Shown: in pieces, positions 23,833-31,938 of the stretch
Layout of the letters: each line of letters begins with the position of its first letter
Numbering within the stretch: position 1 is the first letter of the stretch
From: RBG-16-66-20 sp036262835
GTDB taxonomy: Bacteria; Pseudomonadota; Gammaproteobacteria; Burkholderiales; SG8-39
DNA length: 64,000 nt
NCBI GenBank assembly: GCA_036262835.1
Contig: DATAID010000104.1
Location: 1 to 64,000 of the forward strand
Reading direction: 5' to 3'
The notes under the pieces: generated by a model
Seen by the model: only the letters and a program-made list of their open reading frames with translations
What the model was told of the DNA's origin: nothing
Databases searched by the model: none
Made by a program: the position numbers and the translations under genes

Positions 23833-25502
23833 TGTTCACGCGTCACCATCCGCACTGGCCGCCGGGCGTGCCCAAGTCCCTGCCGGTGCCGCGCACGAGC
23901 CTTCACTACAACCTCGAGGTGAGCGCCCGGCGCTATCCGGACAAGGCGGCGATCCTCTATTACGGAACGGCTGTCAGCTACGCGCGCCTGGAGCGCGAGG
24001 TCGCGGCGCTCGCCGGCGATCTGCAATCCCGTTGCGGCGTAAAGCGCGGCGACCGGGTGATCCTCTACGCGCAGAACTGCCCGCAATTCATCGTCGCCTA
24101 CTACGCCATCCTGCGCGCCGACGCCGTCGTCGTTCCGGTCAATCCGATGAACAAGAGCGCCGAGCTGGAGCATTACATCGGCGACTCCGATGCGCGCGTG
24201 GCGATCGCCGGCCAGGAGCTCTACCGCGAGCTCGAGCCTCATCTCGGCCGGGGCCGCATCGAGCATTGCATCCTCGCCGCTTATTCGGACTACGCCGACG
24301 CTGAAACGGATCTCAGGGTTCCGGAAGTCGTGCGCGAGCCGGCTTTCGATCCTGGCCGGCTCGAGGTCGCGCTCTGGCGGAAATGCATTGAAAAAGGCGA
24401 AACGCCGCGGGCCTCCCGGTGCGGGCCGGAGGACCTTGCCGTGCTTCCCTACACCTCGGGTACGACTGGGCGTCCCAAGGGCTGCATGCTCACGCATTCG
24501 AACCTGCTCGCGACCAGCACCGGAGGCACGGCCTGGGTGCAGACCTCGAGCGAGGCGGTGGTGCTTGGTGTGCTGCCGATGTTCCACCTCACCGGCATGC
24601 AGGCGAACATGAACGTGCCGATCCAGCTCGGCGGCACGACCGTGCTGATGACGCGCTGGGATCGGGATACCGCAGCCGAACTGATCCAGCGCCACCGGGT
24701 CACAGGGGTGACCGGCATCACGACGATGATCGTCGACTTCCTCGCCAATCCGAACCTCGGCAAATACGACCTGTCCTCGATCGTGCGCCTGGGCGGCGGC
24801 GGGGCGGCGATGCCCGAGGCGCTCGCCACCAAGATCGAAAAGACGCTCGGCCTGCCTTTCATCGAGGGCTACGGCCTGACCGAAACCACCGCACCCACGC
24901 ACGCCAACCCCGCGCATCGCCCCAAGCGCCAATGCGGCGGGATTCCGTACTTCGACACCGATGCGCGCGTCATCGATGTCGAGTCGCGGCGCGAGTGCGG
25001 GCCGAACGAGGTGGGCGAGATCATCGTGCGCGGCCCGCAGGTGTTCCGCGGCTACTGGAAGCAGGAGAACGCCACCGCCGAGGCGTTCATGGAGCACGAC
25101 GGCGAGCGGTTCTTCCGCACCGGCGACTTGGGCTACTACGATGAGGACGGCTATTTCTTCATTACCGATAGGCTAAAGCGCATGATCAACTGCTCGGGCT
25201 TCAAGGTGTGGCCCGCCGAGGTCGAGGCGATGCTGTATGCGCACCCGGACATCCAGGAGGCCTGCGTGATCTCGGCGCGGGATGCGCACCGCGGCGAGAC
25301 GGTAAAGGCGGTCGTGGTGCTCAAGCCCGCCTCGCGCGGCAAGGTCGAGCCCGAGGCGGTCGTCGCCTGGGCGCGCGAGAAGATGGCGGCCTTCAAGGCG
25401 CCGCGCCTCGTACAGTTCGTCGAGGCGCTGCCGAAAACGGCGACCGGCAAGGTATTCTGGCGCCAGTTGCAGGAGGAGGAGAACCGGAGAACGGCGACAT
25501 GA
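23832..25502 (+). CDS. AMP-forming acyl-CoA synthetase
   Basis: A 556-residue member of the ANL superfamily that activates a carboxylic acid to its CoA thioester via an acyl-adenylate. Motifs are the phosphate loop YTSGTTGRPKG (about 207-217), IEGYGLTETTAP, RTGDLGYYDEDGY, the hinge DRLKRMINCSGFKVWP and the catalytic C-terminal Lys in PKTATGKVFWRQL. The first half of the sequence suits medium/long-chain or aromatic acids but does not define the substrate. It is coupled to the enolase-type gene (TGATG) and to the copper chaperone gene (ATGA). Confidence 0.9.
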   Translation: MFTRHHPHWPPGVPKSLPVPRTSLHYNLEVSARRYPDKAAILYYGTAVSYARLEREVAALAGDLQSRCGVKRGDRVILYAQNCPQFIVAYYAILRADAVVVPVNPMNKSAELEHYIGDSDARVAIAGQELYRELEPHLGRGRIEHCILAAYSDYADAETDLRVPEVVREPAFDPGRLEVALWRKCIEKGETPRASRCGPEDLAVLPYTSGTTGRPKGCMLTHSNLLATSTGGTAWVQTSSEAVVLGVLPMFHLTGMQANMNVPIQLGGTTVLMTRWDRDTAAELIQRHRVTGVTGITTMIVDFLANPNLGKYDLSSIVRLGGGGAAMPEALATKIEKTLGLPFIEGYGLTETTAPTHANPAHRPKRQCGGIPYFDTDARVIDVESRRECGPNEVGEIIVRGPQVFRGYWKQENATAEAFMEHDGERFFRTGDLGYYDEDGYFFITDRLKRMINCSGFKVWPAEVEAMLYAHPDIQEACVISARDAHRGETVKAVVVLKPASRGKVEPEAVVAWAREKMAAFKAPRLVQFVEALPKTATGKVFWRQLQEEENRRTAT

Positions 25503-25939
25503 GATTTGCGCTTCTTTTTTCCCTGCTGCTTTCTTTTCCGGCGCTCGCCCAGGTGCAAGTCGAGCAACCCTGGACGCGCGCGACGCCGCCCGGCGCCAAA
25601 GTCGCGGGCGGCTACATGGTGATCCGCAACAAGGGCGGCGCGGCCGATCGCTTGGTCGGCGCTTCCTCGCCCGCGGCCGCCAAGGTGGAGCTCCACACGC
25701 ATACGCACGAGGGCGGCGTCATGAAGATGCGGGAAGTGCCTGCCTACGAGGTGCCGGCGAAAGGAAGCTTCGAGCTCAAGCCCGGCGGCGCGCACCTCAT
25801 GTTCGTGGACGTCAAGCGGCCCTTCAAGGAGGGCGAGAAGATCCCGGTCAAGCTCAAGTTCGAGAAGGCCGGCGAAGTGAGCGCCGAATTCCAGGTCGGC
25901 TCGCTCGGCCAGTCGGCCGCACCGGCGCACAAGCACTAG
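25499..25939 (+). CDS. Periplasmic copper chaperone PCuAC family protein
   Basis: The 146-residue precursor has a signal peptide ending in PALAQ (about 1-18) followed by QVEQPWTRATPPGAKVAGGY, the PCuAC (DUF461) opening. Copper ligands fit the family pattern: the HTHTH cluster and VMKM, then HLM near 103, and a His-rich tail AHKH. PCuAC delivers Cu(I) to cytochrome oxidase in other bacteria. Its start overlaps the CoA ligase stop (ATGA) and the next gene is a flavin monooxygenase. This is an unusual place for it, since no oxidase or Sco gene is nearby. Confidence 0.9.
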   Translation: MRFALLFSLLLSFPALAQVQVEQPWTRATPPGAKVAGGYMVIRNKGGAADRLVGASSPAAAKVELHTHTHEGGVMKMREVPAYEVPAKGSFELKPGGAHLMFVDVKRPFKEGEKIPVKLKFEKAGEVSAEFQVGSLGQSAAPAHKH

Positions 25940-25942
25940 GCG

Positions 25943-27538
25943 ATGGCGACCCGGGACGTCATCGTCGTCGGTGCGGGACTGTCCGGGATGTACGCGCTGC
26001 ACCGGCTGCGCGAGCAGAAGTTCGACGTGCACGTCTATGAGGCGGGCAGCAACGTCGGCGGCACCTGGTACTGGAACCGCTATCCCGGGGCGCGCTTCGA
26101 TTCGGAAAGCTGGACCTACGGCTTCTCCTCCGAGCGGCTGCGCGACTGGCAGTGGAGCGAGCATTTCTCGCCGCAACCCGAGACGCTGCGCTACTGCAAC
26201 TTCGTCGCCGACCGCCTCGACCTGCGGCGCGACATCACCTTCGGCTTCCGCGCCTCCGCGGCGCGCTGGGACGAGGCGAAAGGCGAATGGGAGATCGAGT
26301 CGACCGACGGGCGTCGCGCGCGCGCCCGCGTGCTCGTGACCGCGATCGGCCCGATTTCTGCGCCGGTCATGCCGAAGATTCCGGGCATGGAGGAGTTCAA
26401 GGGCGAGGCCTACCACACCGGCCTCTGGCCCCATGAGCCGGTGAGTTTCGCAGGCAAGCGCGTCGGCGTGATCGGCACCGGCGCCACGGGCGTCCAGGCG
26501 ATCACCGAGATCGCCAAGACCGCCGGTCACCTCACGGTCTTCCAGCGCTCGCCGAACTGGTGCGCGCCGCTGCGCAACGGCCCGATCGACGCCGAGGCGC
26601 AGGCGCACATCCAGAAGACGATGGACGAGATCCTCGCGCGCTGCCGCGAGTCCTATGGCTGCTTCATCCACGACGCCGATCCGCGCAATGCGATGGAAGT
26701 GAGCGCGGAAGAGCGCGAGGCGCTCTACGAAAAGACCTACGCGATGCCCGGCTTTGCCAAGTGGATGGGCAACTTCCGCGACATCCTCATCGACCGTGCC
26801 GCGAACGACTCGATTACCGATTTCATGCGCCGCAAGATCCGTTCGCGTGTCAAAAATCCGGCGATTGCGGACAAGCTGATCCCGAGGAACCACGGCTATG
26901 GCACGCGGCGCGTGCCGCTCGAGAGCGGCTACTACGAGGTCTTCAACCAGCCGAACGTGCGGCTGGTTGACCTGCGCGAGACGCCGCTCGAGCGGGTCAC
27001 GTCCTCGGGAATCCGCGCGGGCGGCGAAGAGCACGCGCTCGACATGATCGTCTATGCCACGGGCTTTGACGCCATCACCGGCGGCTTCGACCGGATCGAC
27101 ATCCGCGGGCGCGGCGGGATGGCGCTGCGCGACAAGTGGGCGAAGGGCCCGCGCACCTACCTGGGGCTGCAGGTGGCGGGCTTTCCCAATCTGCTCACCC
27201 TGATCGGCCCGCACAGCGCGGCGCTCTTCTGCAACATGACGCGCTGCATCGAGCAGAACGTGGACTTCGTGACCGACCTGCTCGTGCACATGCGCGCGCG
27301 CGGCTGCTCGCGGATCGAGGCGGCGCCCGCGGCCGAAGACGAATGGACCGCGCACGTGCACGAGACGGCGGCGCGCATGCTCTTCACGCAGGTCGATTCG
27401 TGGATGACGGGCGTGCACTCGGAAGTGAAGCATCCGCGCGGCCGCACGGTGATGGTCTACGCCGGGGGCGCGCCCAAGTTCCGGGAGCGCTGCGAGCAGG
27501 TCGCGGCCGAGGGTTACCGCGGGTTCGAGCTGAGGTAG
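25943..27538 (+). CDS. FAD/NADPH monooxygenase, type I Baeyer-Villiger type
   Basis: A 531-residue flavoprotein. The N-terminal FAD site is VVGAGLSGMYALHRL, the second Rossmann motif GVIGTGATGVQ binds NADPH, and between them lies FKGEAYHTGLWP (residues 152-163). That matches the Baeyer-Villiger fingerprint FxGxxxHTxxWP. The C-terminal ATGFDAITGGF is also typical. Such enzymes insert oxygen next to a ketone (cyclohexanone, phenylacetone and the like). The substrate here is unknown; the neighbouring CoA ligase and enolase-type enzyme suggest it acts in a catabolic route. Confidence 0.9.
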   Translation: MATRDVIVVGAGLSGMYALHRLREQKFDVHVYEAGSNVGGTWYWNRYPGARFDSESWTYGFSSERLRDWQWSEHFSPQPETLRYCNFVADRLDLRRDITFGFRASAARWDEAKGEWEIESTDGRRARARVLVTAIGPISAPVMPKIPGMEEFKGEAYHTGLWPHEPVSFAGKRVGVIGTGATGVQAITEIAKTAGHLTVFQRSPNWCAPLRNGPIDAEAQAHIQKTMDEILARCRESYGCFIHDADPRNAMEVSAEEREALYEKTYAMPGFAKWMGNFRDILIDRAANDSITDFMRRKIRSRVKNPAIADKLIPRNHGYGTRRVPLESGYYEVFNQPNVRLVDLRETPLERVTSSGIRAGGEEHALDMIVYATGFDAITGGFDRIDIRGRGGMALRDKWAKGPRTYLGLQVAGFPNLLTLIGPHSAALFCNMTRCIEQNVDFVTDLLVHMRARGCSRIEAAPAAEDEWTAHVHETAARMLFTQVDSWMTGVHSEVKHPRGRTVMVYAGGAPKFRERCEQVAAEGYRGFELR

Positions 27539-27551
27539 AGAAACCCGGACC

Positions 27552-28346
27552 CTAGTCCAGTCCCTGCAGGTCCGGATTGGCCTTGATCTTGGCGCGCATG
27601 CGCCGCATGCCTTCGAGCCAGCGGTCCCGGTCGGCCGCCTTGCGCTGCTCGTACTCGGCGACTTCGGGGTGCGGCAGCACGAGAAAGCGCTCGGCCTCGA
27701 TCGCCTCAACAACCTTGCCGGCGACCTCTTCCGCGCTCACCGAGCCGGCCGAGAGGAACGATTTGCGATCGCCCGTGGGCCCGAGCAGCATCGGCGTGCG
27801 CACGCCCTGCGGGCAGAGGCACGACACCTTGATGCCGCGCTCGCTGTAGTTCACCGAGAGCCACTCCGCGAAAGCCACCGCGGCGTGCTTTGAAACGGTG
27901 TAGGTGGCCGAGTCGTGCTGCATGAGCAGGCCTGCGGCCGACGCGGTCGCGACGATGTAGCCGCTCTTTTGCTTGAGCATGACCGGGATGACGGCGCGCG
28001 CGGCGAGCACGTGCGCCATGAAATTCACGTCCATGGTGCGGCGCCAGTCCTTCAGCGACGCCTCCAGGCCGTGCCGGCCGATGATGCCGGCGTTGGAGCA
28101 GAAGAGATCGACCGAGCCGTAGCGCTCGAGCGCGGCGACGACCAGCGCGTTCATGTCGGGCTCCTGCGCCACGTCGCAACGCACGCCCAGACCGCCGACC
28201 GACGCGGCCACGGCCTTCGCGTCGGACTCGTTCAGGTCGGCGCAGACGACGCCTTTGGCGCCCTCTTTGGCGAGTCGCGCCGCGAGCGCCTTGCCGATGC
28301 CGCTCGCCGCGCCGGTGACGATGCAGACCTTGCCGCTGATTTTCAC
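27552..28346 (-). CDS. SDR family oxidoreductase
   Basis: A 264-residue short-chain dehydrogenase with TGAASGIGKA near the N-terminus, a NAG motif in LFCSNAGIIGRHG, catalytic Ser in TASAAGLL and the intact YTVSK active site. The tail (after about 225) is long, basic and helical (EYEQRKAADRDRWLEGMRRM). The acidic residue in CADLNESD suggests NAD(H) preference. The substrate is unknown. It is convergent with the monooxygenase (13 bases apart) and divergent from the phosphatase gene. Confidence 0.88.
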   Translation of the reverse strand: MKISGKVCIVTGAASGIGKALAARLAKEGAKGVVCADLNESDAKAVAASVGGLGVRCDVAQEPDMNALVVAALERYGSVDLFCSNAGIIGRHGLEASLKDWRRTMDVNFMAHVLAARAVIPVMLKQKSGYIVATASAAGLLMQHDSATYTVSKHAAVAFAEWLSVNYSERGIKVSCLCPQGVRTPMLLGPTGDRKSFLSAGSVSAEEVAGKVVEAIEAERFLVLPHPEVAEYEQRKAADRDRWLEGMRRMRAKIKANPDLQGLD

Positions 28347-28361
28347 GAGCGGATTGTTCCA

Positions 28362-28367
28362 TACAAT
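28362..28367 (+). promoter_or_regulatory. -10 element close to the phosphatase start
   Basis: TACAAT ends nine bases before the ATG at 28376, and the bases between (GCCGGCCT) contain no ribosome-binding site. The resulting mRNA would have zero to three leader bases. TTGTTC upstream (28354-28359) is too close to act as a -35. This is the second near-leaderless arrangement in the window. Confidence 0.4.
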
Positions 28368-28375
28368 GCCGGCCT

Positions 28376-29041
28376 ATGGCGGAACTCGTGCTCGTGCGCC
28401 ACGCGCAGGCGTCTTTCGGCAGCGACGACTACGACCGGCTCTCCGAGCTCGGCTGGCGGCAGTCGCGCTGGCTCGGCGAGCATTTCGCCGAGCGAAAGCT
28501 CGCCTTCGACCGCGTCGTGCGCGGCACGCTGAGGCGCCACGTCGAGACGCTCGCGGGCATCGGCGAGGGAATGGGCGTCGCGAACCCCGCCTGCGAGGAG
28601 CGTCCCGGCCTGAACGAATACGACAGCCTTGCGCTGCTGCGCGCGCATACCGGCAAGGAAGTACGCCACCAGCGAGGCGATCAGCGCGAGCACTTCCGCG
28701 TGCTGCGCGAAGCGCTCTATGCCTGGTGCGACGGGTCGCTCGCCTGCGGCGACGAGCTGTCGTTCAAGAACTTCCGCGCAGGCGTGCTGCAGGCGCTCGA
28801 AGCGGCGCGAGCGGGCGGCGCGCGCCGGGTGCTCGTGGTGAGCTCCGGCGGTCCGATCTCGACCATCGTGGCCGAGGTGCTGAAGATGCCAATGCGCGGC
28901 GTGGTCGAGCTCAACCTGCGCGCGCGCAACACGGGCATCAGCGAATTTCACTTCAACGAGCGCGGCATCCACTGCGTGAGCTTCAACGGCGTGCCCCACC
29001 TCGACCGGCCGGACCGGCCGAACGCGATCACCTACGCCTGA
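28376..29041 (+). CDS. Histidine phosphatase superfamily protein, second His replaced
   Basis: A 221-residue protein of the phosphoglycerate mutase-like fold. It opens with LVLVRHAQASFGSDDYDRLS, giving the nucleophile His in RHA (residue 8), with the usual Glu region at LNEYDSL. The second catalytic His, normally in a V-S-H-G-G stretch, is Ser here: LVVSSGGPIS (about 158-167). A weakened or altered phosphatase, or a non-catalytic binder, is possible. Its stop is 3 bases from that of the convergent pit gene. Confidence 0.85.
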   Translation: MAELVLVRHAQASFGSDDYDRLSELGWRQSRWLGEHFAERKLAFDRVVRGTLRRHVETLAGIGEGMGVANPACEERPGLNEYDSLALLRAHTGKEVRHQRGDQREHFRVLREALYAWCDGSLACGDELSFKNFRAGVLQALEAARAGGARRVLVVSSGGPISTIVAEVLKMPMRGVVELNLRARNTGISEFHFNERGIHCVSFNGVPHLDRPDRPNAITYA

Positions 29042-29044
29042 GCC

Positions 29045-30067
29045 TCAGCCGGCCGGCGCGAAGAGGTGCCGGCCCAGCCACCAGGCGATGCCGGCGACGA
29101 ACGCAGAGCACGGGATGGTGAGGATCCAGGCCCAGACCAGGTTCCCCGCCACGCCCCAGCGCACGGCCGAGATCGACTGGGTGGCCCCCACCCCCACGAT
29201 CGATCCGGCGATGGTGTGCGTGGTCGAGACCGGGATGCCGAAGGCGGTGGCGATGAAGATGGAGAGCGAGCCGGAGAGCTCGGCGCAGAAGCCGCCCGGC
29301 GGCCGGATCTTGGTGATGCGCTGGCCCATGGTCTTCACGATGCGCCAGCCGCCGAAGAGCGTGCCCAGGCCGATCGCGATATAGCAGGCGGCTACCACCC
29401 AGTAGGGCGGATGCGTCGCGTCCGCGCCGACGTGGCCGGCGGCGACGAGCAGCATCCAGATGATGCCGACGGTTTTCTGCGCGTCGTTGCCGCCGTGGCC
29501 GAGGCTGTAGAGCGAGGAGGAGAAGAGCTGCAGGCGCCTGAACAGGCGATCCACGCGGCTGGGGGTCGAGCGCCTGAAGATCCAGGAGATGGCGAGAACG
29601 AAAATCGAGGCGAAGACGAAGCCGATCAGCGGCGAGAGGAAGATGAAGGCCACCGTCTTGAGGATCCCTCCCGGGATGAGCGCCCAGGTGCCCGCCTTGG
29701 CGACGCTCGCGCCGACGATGCCGCCGATCAACGCGTGCGAGGAGGACGAGGGAATGCCGTACCACCAGGTGATGATGTTCCAGGCGATGGCGCCGATGAG
29801 CGCGCCGAAAACCACGTAGTGATCGACGATGCCCTGGTCGACGATGCCCTTGCCGACCGTGCTCGCGACGCTGAGATGGAAGACGAAGAGCGCCACGCAG
29901 TTGAAGAAAGCGGCCAGCACCACGGCCTGGTGCGGCTTCAGCACGCCGGTCGAGACGACGGTCGCGATCGAGTTGGCCGCGTCGTGGAAGCCGTTCATGA
30001 AGTCGAACGCGAGCGCCACCAGCACCAGCGTGACCACGATCCACAGCGCGAGCGGCGCGCTCTCCAT
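29045..30067 (-). CDS. pit: Low-affinity inorganic phosphate transporter, PiT family
   Basis: A 340-residue membrane protein with about ten hydrophobic segments and the two PiT signature repeats: FDFMNGFHDAANSIATVVST (about 18-37) and SLGHGGNDAQKTVGI (about 188-202). A second symmetry-related segment is PVSTTHTIAGSIVG. It imports metal-phosphate complexes driven by the proton gradient. The ATG at 30067 follows the PhoU-like gene by 5 bases, the common DUF47-PiT pairing in which the PhoU-like protein is thought to control the carrier. Confidence 0.93.
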   Translation of the reverse strand: MESAPLALWIVVTLVLVALAFDFMNGFHDAANSIATVVSTGVLKPHQAVVLAAFFNCVALFVFHLSVASTVGKGIVDQGIVDHYVVFGALIGAIAWNIITWWYGIPSSSSHALIGGIVGASVAKAGTWALIPGGILKTVAFIFLSPLIGFVFASIFVLAISWIFRRSTPSRVDRLFRRLQLFSSSLYSLGHGGNDAQKTVGIIWMLLVAAGHVGADATHPPYWVVAACYIAIGLGTLFGGWRIVKTMGQRITKIRPPGGFCAELSGSLSIFIATAFGIPVSTTHTIAGSIVGVGATQSISAVRWGVAGNLVWAWILTIPCSAFVAGIAWWLGRHLFAPAG

Positions 30068-30072
30068 GCCGC

Positions 30073-30699
30073 TCAGGAGTTTTCCAGCACGATGCCTTCG
30101 ATCACGTTGGCGACGTCCTCGCAGCGGTCGGTGATGGTCTCGAGAAGGTCGTAGATCGCGCGCAGCTTGATCACCTGCTTCACGTCGGACTCGTCGCGAA
30201 AGAGCTTGGACATCGCCGAGCGCATGACGCGGTCGGCGTCCGATTCGAGGCGGTCGATCTCCTGGCAGGTCTTCAGGATCGCGTCGGCGTCCTTGACGTT
30301 CTTCAGCAGCGACACGGCGCTGCGCACCCGCTCGCAGCACATCTGGCAGATCTCGGCGAGCTGCTTCGATTCGGGCGTGATGGCGCGGATGTCGTAGAGC
30401 ACGATCGACTCGGCCACGTCCTGCATGAGGTCGAGGATGTCGTCCATCGCCGTGATGAGCGTGTGGATCTGGTCGCGGTCGAAGGGCGTGACGAAGGTCT
30501 TGTGAAGGAGGGTGATCGTCTCGTGCGTGATCTTGTCGGCGGCGCGCTCGGCGCCGTCGATGTGCTGCGCGTGCATCTCGAGCTCGCTGAACGAGTTGAT
30601 CATGACCGCGAGCTCGCGGCTGCCCTCGACGATGCGCTCCGCGTGCGCGTTGAACAGCTCGAAGAACCGCCCTTCCTGGGGCATCAAGCGACCGAGCAT
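30073..30699 (-). CDS. PhoU-like DUF47 protein, pit accessory protein
   Basis: A 208-residue all-helical protein of the DUF47/YkaA family, distantly related to PhoU. Segments such as FFELFNAHAERIVEGSREL and MDDILDLMQDVAESIVLYD form the metal-binding helical bundle. It is paired with pit 5 bases downstream, as in many bacteria. The ATG at 30699 is chosen because GGAGGA lies six bases upstream. TACAAT at 30725-30720 (minus strand) is a plausible -10. Confidence 0.9.
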   Translation of the reverse strand: MLGRLMPQEGRFFELFNAHAERIVEGSRELAVMINSFSELEMHAQHIDGAERAADKITHETITLLHKTFVTPFDRDQIHTLITAMDDILDLMQDVAESIVLYDIRAITPESKQLAEICQMCCERVRSAVSLLKNVKDADAILKTCQEIDRLESDADRVMRSAMSKLFRDESDVKQVIKLRAIYDLLETITDRCEDVANVIEGIVLENS

Positions 30700-30733
30700 G
30701 GCTTCCTCCGCAGCGGCGGATTGTAATGTTTCT

Positions 30734-30751
30734 GGCCGAAGTGTTTCGGCC
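30734..30751 (-). other. Hairpin between the racemase gene and the DUF47-pit unit
   Basis: GGCCGAA (30734-30740) and TTCGGCC (30745-30751) form a perfect 7-bp stem with a 4-base loop, starting two bases after the racemase stop on the minus strand. Read in that direction it is followed by AGAAACATT, not a T run, so it is a poor intrinsic terminator. It could stabilise the racemase mRNA end or act at the pit promoter, whose -35 region it covers. Confidence 0.4.
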
Positions 30752-30752
30752 T

Positions 30753-31901
30753 TTATTCCCGGAACTGCAATCCCAGGGATGTCAGCCTGTCGATGTCGGC
30801 CTGCGTGAAGCTCCACTCTTTGAGCGCCTGCGCGCCGCCTTCGCCCCGCTCGGGCGGCGCGCGCCGCACCTTGGCGGGCGTACGCGAGAAGCGCGGAGCG
30901 GGGGCGGGCTGCTCGACCCCGGCGACGGAGATGAAGTTCTTCCGCGCGACATTATGCGCGTGCCCGCGCGCTTCGCTGAAGCTGAGCACGGGCGCGAAGC
31001 ACGCGTCCGATCCCTCGAACACGGCGCACCATTCGTCGCGCGTCTTCGACTTGAAGAGGGCCGTGAAGCGCTCGCGCAGCTTCGGCCAGCCCTTGCGGTC
31101 GTTCTGCGCGGGCAGGCTCTCGTCCTCCAGGCCGAGCCTTCTCAGCAGGTCCTCGTAGAACTTGGCTTCGATCGAGCCGATGGAGACGTGCCGTCCGTCC
31201 TTCGTCTCGTAGACGTCGTACCAGGGCGCCCCGGAATCGAGGATGTTGGCGCCGCGCTCCTCGGTCCAGCGCTTGGCGTGCAGGAAGCCGGAGAACATCG
31301 CCGCCAGCAGGGAAGCGCCTTCCGTCATCGCCGCGTCCACGACCTGGCCCTTGCCCGAGGCGCGCGCCTCGATGAGCGCGCACGCAATGCCGAAGCCGAG
31401 CAGCATGCCGCCCCCGCCGAAGTCGCCGACGAGGTTGAGCGGCATCACCGGCGCCTCGCCCTTGCGCCCGAAGGCGTTCAGCACGCCGGCGAGCGCGATG
31501 TAGTTGATGTCGTGGCCGGCGCGCGCGGCGAGCGGTCCGTCCTGGCCCCAGCCGGTCATGCGGCCGTAGACGAGCTTCGGGTTGCGCGCGAGCAGGACTT
31601 CTGGCCCGAGGCCGAGGCGCTCCATGACGCCGGGTCGAAAGCCCTCGATCAAGGCGTCCGATTTTTGTACCAGGGCGGAAACGGCTTCCGCCGCGGTGGG
31701 GGCCTTGAGATCGAGCGTGACGGAGCGCTTGCCGCGCATCATCACGTCCATCCAGCGCTCGCGCTTCAAGCCGAGGTCCGAGGTCGACGCGCGGTCGACC
31801 AGGATGACATCGGCGCCCATGTCGGCGAGCAGCATCCCGGCGAAGGGCCCGGGGCCGATCGCTTCGAACTCGAGAACCCGGATGCCGGCGAGAGGACCCA
31901 A
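30753..31901 (-). CDS. CaiB/BaiF CoA-transferase family protein, probable alpha-methylacyl-CoA racemase
   Basis: A 382-residue class III CoA-transferase fold protein beginning GPLAGIRVLEFEAIGPGPFA. Active-site segments typical of alpha-methylacyl-CoA racemases are present: GWGQDGPLAARAGHDINYIA (proton-transfer His) and LVGDFGGGGMLLGFGIA (Asp). The class III transferase Asp is not obvious. It would interconvert (2R)- and (2S)-2-methylacyl-CoA, as needed to degrade branched or sterol/terpenoid side chains. It fits the nearby P450 and acyl-CoA dehydrogenase genes. It runs alongside, and downstream of, the IclR gene. Confidence 0.88.
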   Translation of the reverse strand: MGPLAGIRVLEFEAIGPGPFAGMLLADMGADVILVDRASTSDLGLKRERWMDVMMRGKRSVTLDLKAPTAAEAVSALVQKSDALIEGFRPGVMERLGLGPEVLLARNPKLVYGRMTGWGQDGPLAARAGHDINYIALAGVLNAFGRKGEAPVMPLNLVGDFGGGGMLLGFGIACALIEARASGKGQVVDAAMTEGASLLAAMFSGFLHAKRWTEERGANILDSGAPWYDVYETKDGRHVSIGSIEAKFYEDLLRRLGLEDESLPAQNDRKGWPKLRERFTALFKSKTRDEWCAVFEGSDACFAPVLSFSEARGHAHNVARKNFISVAGVEQPAPAPRFSRTPAKVRRAPPERGEGGAQALKEWSFTQADIDRLTSLGLQFRE

Positions 31902-31938
31902 GGCCCCTCAGCTCAAGCCCATGGCTTCGGGTATGACC

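Noticed and set aside
25151..27712. 853-codon minus-strand frame opposite the copper chaperone and monooxygenase
   Set aside because: His/Arg/Leu-rich antisense shadow of the monooxygenase gene.
30734..30751. Hairpin considered as an intrinsic terminator of the racemase gene
   Set aside because: The T-rich side is on the opposite strand to the gene, so it was listed only as a structural element.
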